Positions 58,931-64,000 of a DNA stretch of 64,000 bases are shown piece by piece. Under the pieces are notes generated by a model that saw only the letters and a program-made list of their open reading frames with translations, ran no database searches and was not told the DNA's origin. Both the position numbers and the translations under genes were made by a program. Numbering within the stretch: position 1 is the first letter of the stretch; the number at the start of each line of letters is the position of its first letter. Origin of the DNA: Margaritifera margaritifera (taxonomy: Eukaryota > Mollusca > Bivalvia > Unionida > Margaritiferidae); assembly GCA_029931535.1 (NCBI GenBank), contig JAQPZY010001659.1:3416001-3480000 (forward strand). The letters are read 5' to 3'.

Positions 58931-59125
58931 TTATGGTCCTACCACATATACACATAAATGTGTAATCATCAAATTGTTCCGTGATGTAAAAACATGCTTT
59001 TGATCTCCACAATCGTGCTGCTTACTAAATGGTGGGTCTCTGCATCGTTCGTACCGAGTTTTTCTACGTTCCATCTCATGTGTTAATTTTGAAGTACCAC
59101 ACCTATAGCATTTTATCAAACCCAC
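58931..59125 (-). pseudogene. Short Cys-rich open frame, unrecognised
   Basis: A 64-codon minus-strand frame reads MGLIKCYRCGTSKLTHEMER, later YERCRDPP and KQHDCGDQKHVF. The spacing C-x2-C-x17-C-x10-C resembles a zinc-binding module. Composition is more protein-like than its AT-rich surroundings. It may be a relic of a retroelement or host gene; I cannot name a family. Confidence 0.25.
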
Positions 59126-60872
59126 CCCATTAAGCTAGTATTAAGATTTCAATAGCATGTGTGTGTTTCAGTAGTAATGAAAGTGCGCCAGCTATGAGGG
59201 TGCTCTTTGTTTCATTGCAGTAGTATTGTATGTGGCCTCCTGCTATCAGGGACATATTGGAGGGGAGGAGGAGACAGTAGTAAGGTATGTGGCGTCATGA
59301 TCACGTGCACATTCTGGATTAGATGTACATAGTACGTAAATAATAGGAGGAATAATAGTGGCTTCGTGCTTTCATTATTTACCTTATTCCCTTAATCATG
59401 TATGCGTTGGTAATAACCCATCAAAGAGGCAATTAAACGCAACCAATTCATTCTAATGTGTTGAATGTTTTGAAAAAACGGGTTAGTTTAGCACTGATAT
59501 AGTACTTAATAAATAAGTGACGAATGATCTTACAAGTAAATTGTCGGAATCATCTAATAACTTGAAGACACAAGATTTGAAAAGAAATTTTCAGCTTCAA
59601 GTGTTGAATAATTATATTTAAATATATGAAATATATTAATTCCTAAAACTTTGTTGCGCCGGACGGAAGAAAATCTACGGTATTAAGGACAGTAAGACGT
59701 ATAGTGTATGTTTATGTAACATAATACAGCATACAGATTAAATAATTTTAGTGTGCTTATTTACTCCAAAGCAGAATTATATTTTTACGTTAAAACTTAG
59801 TATGCATACTATATAGTTACATCCACATCCAATTTAGCGTTTATATTTAAATCATTGACATAAAAAGAAACCAGAATCCTTGCTTTTCCGGTGCAACGTA
59901 CCCTATGCATAGGCTTGCATCCATCTGTTTTATGTTTGTAAGCGTTCGCTGTCCAATTAATAACTTTGTAGTGGTGATGGTGAATTCCATAAATTAACAA
60001 AAGAAATCGTAGAATAAGACGAAAAATGTATCAAGGTAAATAGCAAAGACAAGAAACTTATCAAACTACAGCTGCATAAACTAGATAATATCGTTAATAC
60101 ATCGAAAAAATTGTGAATAATTGTAATCTGTTTGCGGAATGTATTCACTGAAATTGGTTTAGCATTATAAAAAAACAACTCTGAATCGATGAGTGATATA
60201 ATTACTACCGATGGTCGCAACAAAAGTGATGGCACGATGATTTGAGAATATGAAGGTCTTTATAAATTGATGTGTTATTTGCGTATTAAATACCAAAAGA
60301 AACATGGAAAAGACAGAGATAGCGAAAAAGCTTCCATAAATAACAGAGAAAAAGAAAGTGAACATAAATGTATGGAAAGTAAAAATAAAATTATACAGAT
60401 AAGCATTGTAGATGTAAGAACATTTGCAGAAAAATACGGCTAAAGCATCACAACCTGTCGAAATGAATTTCATTTTTTTTCAGTGAAACATAGTTAGCAA
60501 TTGCAAGTGGTAAGTAATATCAGATTTATCGCTATAATACAAAGTACATTTGATAACAATCGCCATGAATTGTGCTAAATCACTGTTAGTTTTTATCAGT
60601 GAAAAACTTATTACTAAATTTTACAATGAAAATAAGTCTTTGCAAAGATCCGTCTAATGCAGTGCTTTGTAGAGATAAATGTATGCAAAATTGATAGCAA
60701 GGAAAAGTCTGCATAATAATGTCCTCTTGCTCAAGTTCAAGTTCAATTTTAGTGTGTATTTTATATTTGAAGTAGTTTATTGCTTAAAATATATAGATGG
60801 GTAATGTGTATCCATTCTATCGTCCACTTCTTGTATAAATTAAGTCCCTGATTTTTAGGGGACAGATTATGG
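59126..60872. other. Nothing recognised
   Basis: AT-rich DNA with several open frames of 60-100 codons on the minus strand (59809-60000, 59957-60235, 60165-60473) rich in Phe/Ile/Ser, as expected of AT-rich noise. Confidence 0.4.
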
Positions 60873-62120
60873 GATTGACTAGTTTTGACATTCAAAACGT
60901 GTAATTATTACAAAAAGAACTTGTAACTGTGTAAACAGGATATAGAATGCAAACGTGACATGGATTGTTCAATGACCCTTCAATCAAATTGCTTAATTAA
61001 TTAATCTCATTATTCAATCTTTTCTGTCCCGCCTTCTCGGCATTCCATTGATCGATATTGCATAGTGGAGACTGTGTATGTGCAAAGTAGAGACAATTTT
61101 TTAAATATTTTGTTTTAAAATGTATTTGTCTTGTTTTGTTTGTTTTGGGTTTGTTTTTTGTTGGCTTTTTGTTGTTTCTTGATGGTTGCTTTTTTGCGTT
61201 AAGGTGGGGGCATTTAATATAATGTAATTTGTATAAAGAAAGTTCATTCAATCAGTGCTGTGTAATGCATATATGTACATACGTATACATTTTGAAATTT
61301 TGTCTTATTCATTGTATATATCACTTATTAGCTTTCAAACTACACATATCTTTTATTTATCGGACAGACTTTGCATAAAATATTCTGTGAAAGATGGAAT
61401 TTATTAAGATGAATAGAACCTTGAAATTCTCTCAATTTCCTGTATAGTGCAGTAGTTCGTGACAACCTGGTGTCTGGTTTTACTGCAAGCTAGTTTAAGT
61501 GGTAAGATGAATATGAGTTTGTATTCTTGCTTTTTGGCTCACCTGCGGTTTGTCGGATAGATTTGGATCATATTGTATATATGAATTCAGCCGTCTCATC
61601 AAAATTAATAATTTCATTGAATTGGGGACAGAAATGTTGAAATTTTGTTTATGTAAATAATTGTAACTAGTTTTGTTCTGCAATAAAAATTACATAATAC
61701 ACTTTTACCATGTTTTGCTAAGTTGTCCTATTCAATTATCACATTATTTTTCACTTCTAGAACATTATTCATCTGCCCATAAATTCTCTTGTCCTTATGA
61801 CTACCTTAAGTATTGTCCGATTTTCCACTACCTTTTTTTCTGTCTCACACTTACATATAGTATATTAAACCATAACGTTAGATCTAATAATTATTGACGA
61901 GTTTTGGTATTCAAACCGCCTAATTATTACAATTATTAGTTAGTTAATTATGTAAACAGGAAATGGAATTCTTCAACAAAGAAAATCCGATATGCATTAG
62001 CTACTGGACCCCCAATCGAACTCTTTAATTAATGAATCTGATTATTTGGTCTTTTCATTTTTTACCCACATATTTTATTGGTCGTTTCTCATTCAATATC
62101 ACATAGCAACCAAATAAATA
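60873..62120 (+). repeat. Diverged 1-kb repeat, copies 1 and 2
   Basis: Copy 1 starts GACTAGTTTTGACATTCAAA (about 60876) and copy 2 starts GACGAGTTTTGGTATTCAAA (about 61897), about 1.02 kb apart. Both continue with TAATTATTACA, GTAAACAGGA, CAATC.AA, TTAATTAAT.AATCT and CATTGATCG / TATTGGTCG. Copy 2 is readable for about 220 bp. Confidence 0.6.
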
Positions 62121-62637
62121 TGTGGCACACCAGAAATACTACAGTACATACATAAAAAGACTTAGAGAAACATATCAAATGTATACATTCAAGTGAGGAT
62201 GTAGTTGATATTTTCTAGTTTTTTGCTAATTTTGTTAGCTTTTCTGTGGAATAAAGGTGCGAGGAAAATAAGTCAATGTTTATTTAGTAGCGGATGCTAT
62301 TCATAGCCCCTGTAAAGTTCGGAATAATAGTTTTGTACTACATAAATATATGTACCTTTTACAAATAATAATGCAACAATGAATACTTTAATTTTCTATG
62401 TTGTTCTTATGGCCAAATAGGAAAGTATTCGGTTTCACTGGTATAAAATATTTAACATCAAATAGAGATTTAAATCTTAACTGTACATTCATAAAATATA
62501 AAACAAACATTGTTTCTCTTGACTCGCCACAGAAAGTATATAGTCCTGTTACAGAAAGTTTCTATTTCGTCAATTAAGCATTTATATAAATTATTATATG
62601 AAAAAGTAAACACTTGAATGATTGAAGAATACAATCA

Positions 62638-62904
62638 TCAGTAACTGTAAATAGTTTTGGGTAAATAGTTTGCCAGCAGTCTTCGATAGTAACATTTTCT
62701 TTCTGCTGCTGATGCCATTTTTCTTGACATCAGAGAAGTTTTAATTTTATGAAGAAATATTTTTTTATAAAAGATTGTTGTTGCCTTAACAGTCTTTTTA
62801 AGAAGAGTGACATAGATATTATTTATTTCCTCCAATCGTAATGAACCTGTAATCATATTTGTCCAATCTCTAGGAATAGTACTATTTAAGCTTTTGACTT
62901 GCAT
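62638..62904 (-). pseudogene. Open frame, possibly L2-like LINE relic
   Basis: An 88-codon minus-strand frame reads LNSTIPRDWTNMITGSLRLE, then NNIYVTLLKKTVKA and FYKKIF. The IPxDW and 'xxIYxxLLKK...FYKKI' text loosely recalls the C-terminal part of L2/CR1-type reverse transcriptases, and preceding minus-strand text (63000-63240) could be its upstream part. The resemblance is weak. Confidence 0.25.
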
Positions 62905-63289
62905 AACATTTTTTTTTTACGAAATCTTTCTACAAGGTTATTCGTTGCTAAAAATTCACAATTTATATCTGCAATATTGTTTATAAAGTAAATATTCATT
63001 TTCTATACCATTCTTGAAATTGGGCAGTTTTACAATCTATTGTGATCATTTTTAAAACCGCAGTGGCTGTGAAAATTCATTACTTGGGCTGCGATGAAAT
63101 CATCTTGTATGTCTCGACAAGCTGAGAAAACACTTTGCCAAAAAGGAACAAAATTTGTAAGAAATTAAATATAACCCCTGTTTATTCATAAACCAGATTT
63201 TGTCTCCCCAAATTCTTTCATTTTTTTTCCATAATCAATAACTTCCACTTCAAATGACTAGGTGGACAGAGATTTTTTTTATCAAATAT

Positions 63290-63544
63290 AGTTTCGAAAT
63301 TTTTCTTTTTATCCAATATAGTTTCAAAGCGATGCAGAACGATCGAATATGGGGCATTTTCAAATCACCTTCATCATATGCGTTTATCACGATATTTATT
63401 TTGATTTTATCTCTTTTTCCGTTCCAAACAAATTCAATCTCTTCAAAAATACACAGGGGGTGGGAGGATTTGGGAGAACGTTTATATTCAGTCTTTTATT
63501 TCCCACCGCATCAGCATTTCGTTGTTTGATATTGGTTAGTCGAG

Positions 63545-63613
<69 letters not shown>

Positions 63614-64000
63614 ACAATTTTTTTTGGGGGGGGGGGACACAATCTTGATCCATCTTTTGTAATTTAAAACGGTTTTATTGTTTTTATAAACCACGAAATG
63701 ACTGGGGTTTTTTTTGTTTGATTATTGATTTAGAACATATATTATCGTTTTGTTATAATCAGGATGGATATTGAGTACACTACATCAATTAATTCAACTA
63801 TGTAATCAAAATAATTAAATTCATTCAATTGTGGATAGTAATTTTGAAATTTTGTTTATTATATTCAGCCAAAATCCAAGAATACATTTTTAACATGTTT
63901 TGCTGAGTTATCTAGTCAATTATTATGCATTCTTGTTCGTTTCAAGAATATTATTCATCTACCTATGAATCTGTTTTCCTTATGATTGCCTTCAAATATT
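63290..64000 (+). repeat. Diverged 1-kb repeat, copy 3 (runs off the window)
   Basis: It matches copy 1. Near 63500-63560 and 63607 (TTTGATATTGG, AGACTCTGTGTGTG, AGAGACAATTTTTT) it corresponds to 61050-61105. From 63840 on (TTGAAATTTTGTTTAT, ACATGTTTTGCTGAGTTATC, AATATTATTCATCTACCTAT) it corresponds to 61635-61790. A GT run replaces a single TGTGTATGTG of copy 1. Confidence 0.6.
63548..63609. repeat. (GT)n microsatellite
   Basis: About 31 GT units, expanded from a short TGTG in the paralogous copy at 61072-61082. A G11 run follows at 63626-63636. Confidence 0.95.

Noticed and set aside
60165..60473. 102-codon minus-strand frame rich in Phe, Ile and Ser
   Set aside because: Amino-acid bias is what AT-rich non-coding DNA gives; no domain or conserved motif.

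Overview
This 64-kb window is eukaryotic nuclear DNA from an animal. The one host gene recognised is spliced, with five short exons over about 34.5 kb, and the rest is AT-rich intron and intergenic DNA full of decayed transposons, tandem arrays and long AT, GT and GA microsatellites. The repeat content (gag-like and pogo relics, non-LTR retrotransposon relics, a Polinton/Maverick integrase, arrays with GGAC-rich tails) suggests a lophotrochozoan, probably a mollusc and perhaps a bivalve. That placement is inference; no marker gene settles it.

The host gene is an AAK1/BMP2K-type Numb-associated kinase on the minus strand. Its exons lie at 38187-38298 (start codon), 26124-26242, 20894-20999, 8569-8708 and 3780-3901. 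They join in frame to give the first 199 residues: a short N-terminus, the glycine-rich loop, the catalytic lysine, the HRDLK catalytic loop and the DFG motif. The remaining exons (activation-segment end, C-lobe and tail) must lie to the left of the window. In this family the kinase phosphorylates the AP-2 mu subunit and acts in clathrin-mediated endocytosis.

Layout: 0.8-1.7 kb is a LINE relic and 2.0-2.4 kb holds unrecognised open frames. 4.3-5.8 and 10.6-11.9 kb are two hAT-like elements with subterminal palindromes. 7.0-8.4 kb holds two tandem arrays. 13.0-14.8 kb is a DIRS-like remnant with inverted ends. 16.8-19.6 kb holds two pogo/Tigger-type relics, one interrupted by a LINE tail. 21.3-24.5 kb holds two more arrays. 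27.7-31.4 kb is a 3.7-kb TIR element with a second TIR element nested in it. 32.2-36.3 kb has two MITEs and a long array. 38.3-38.8 kb is the kinase 5' region. 38.9-43.3 kb is an inverted-arm repeat complex. 43.6-48 kb has a SINE-like piece, minisatellites, microsatellites and zinc-finger relics. 48.8-50.5 kb is a second copy of the 32.9-kb array. 51.1-55.3 kb is a broken Polinton/Maverick-like segment. 55.3-57.8 kb is an internally deleted LINE on the minus strand. 57.8-64 kb is AT-rich with diverged 1-kb repeats.

The most interesting signals are: (i) five unrelated tandem families whose period is close to 145 bp by hand measurement, several closed by a GGAC-rich tail, and one present twice with the same fixed ends but different copy number; (ii) the Polinton relic with unrecognised frames beyond its integrase; (iii) the nested TIR elements in intron 1; and (iv) hAT-like ends carrying near-perfect internal palindromes. 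No rRNA, functional tRNA, CRISPR array or prokaryotic operon was seen.
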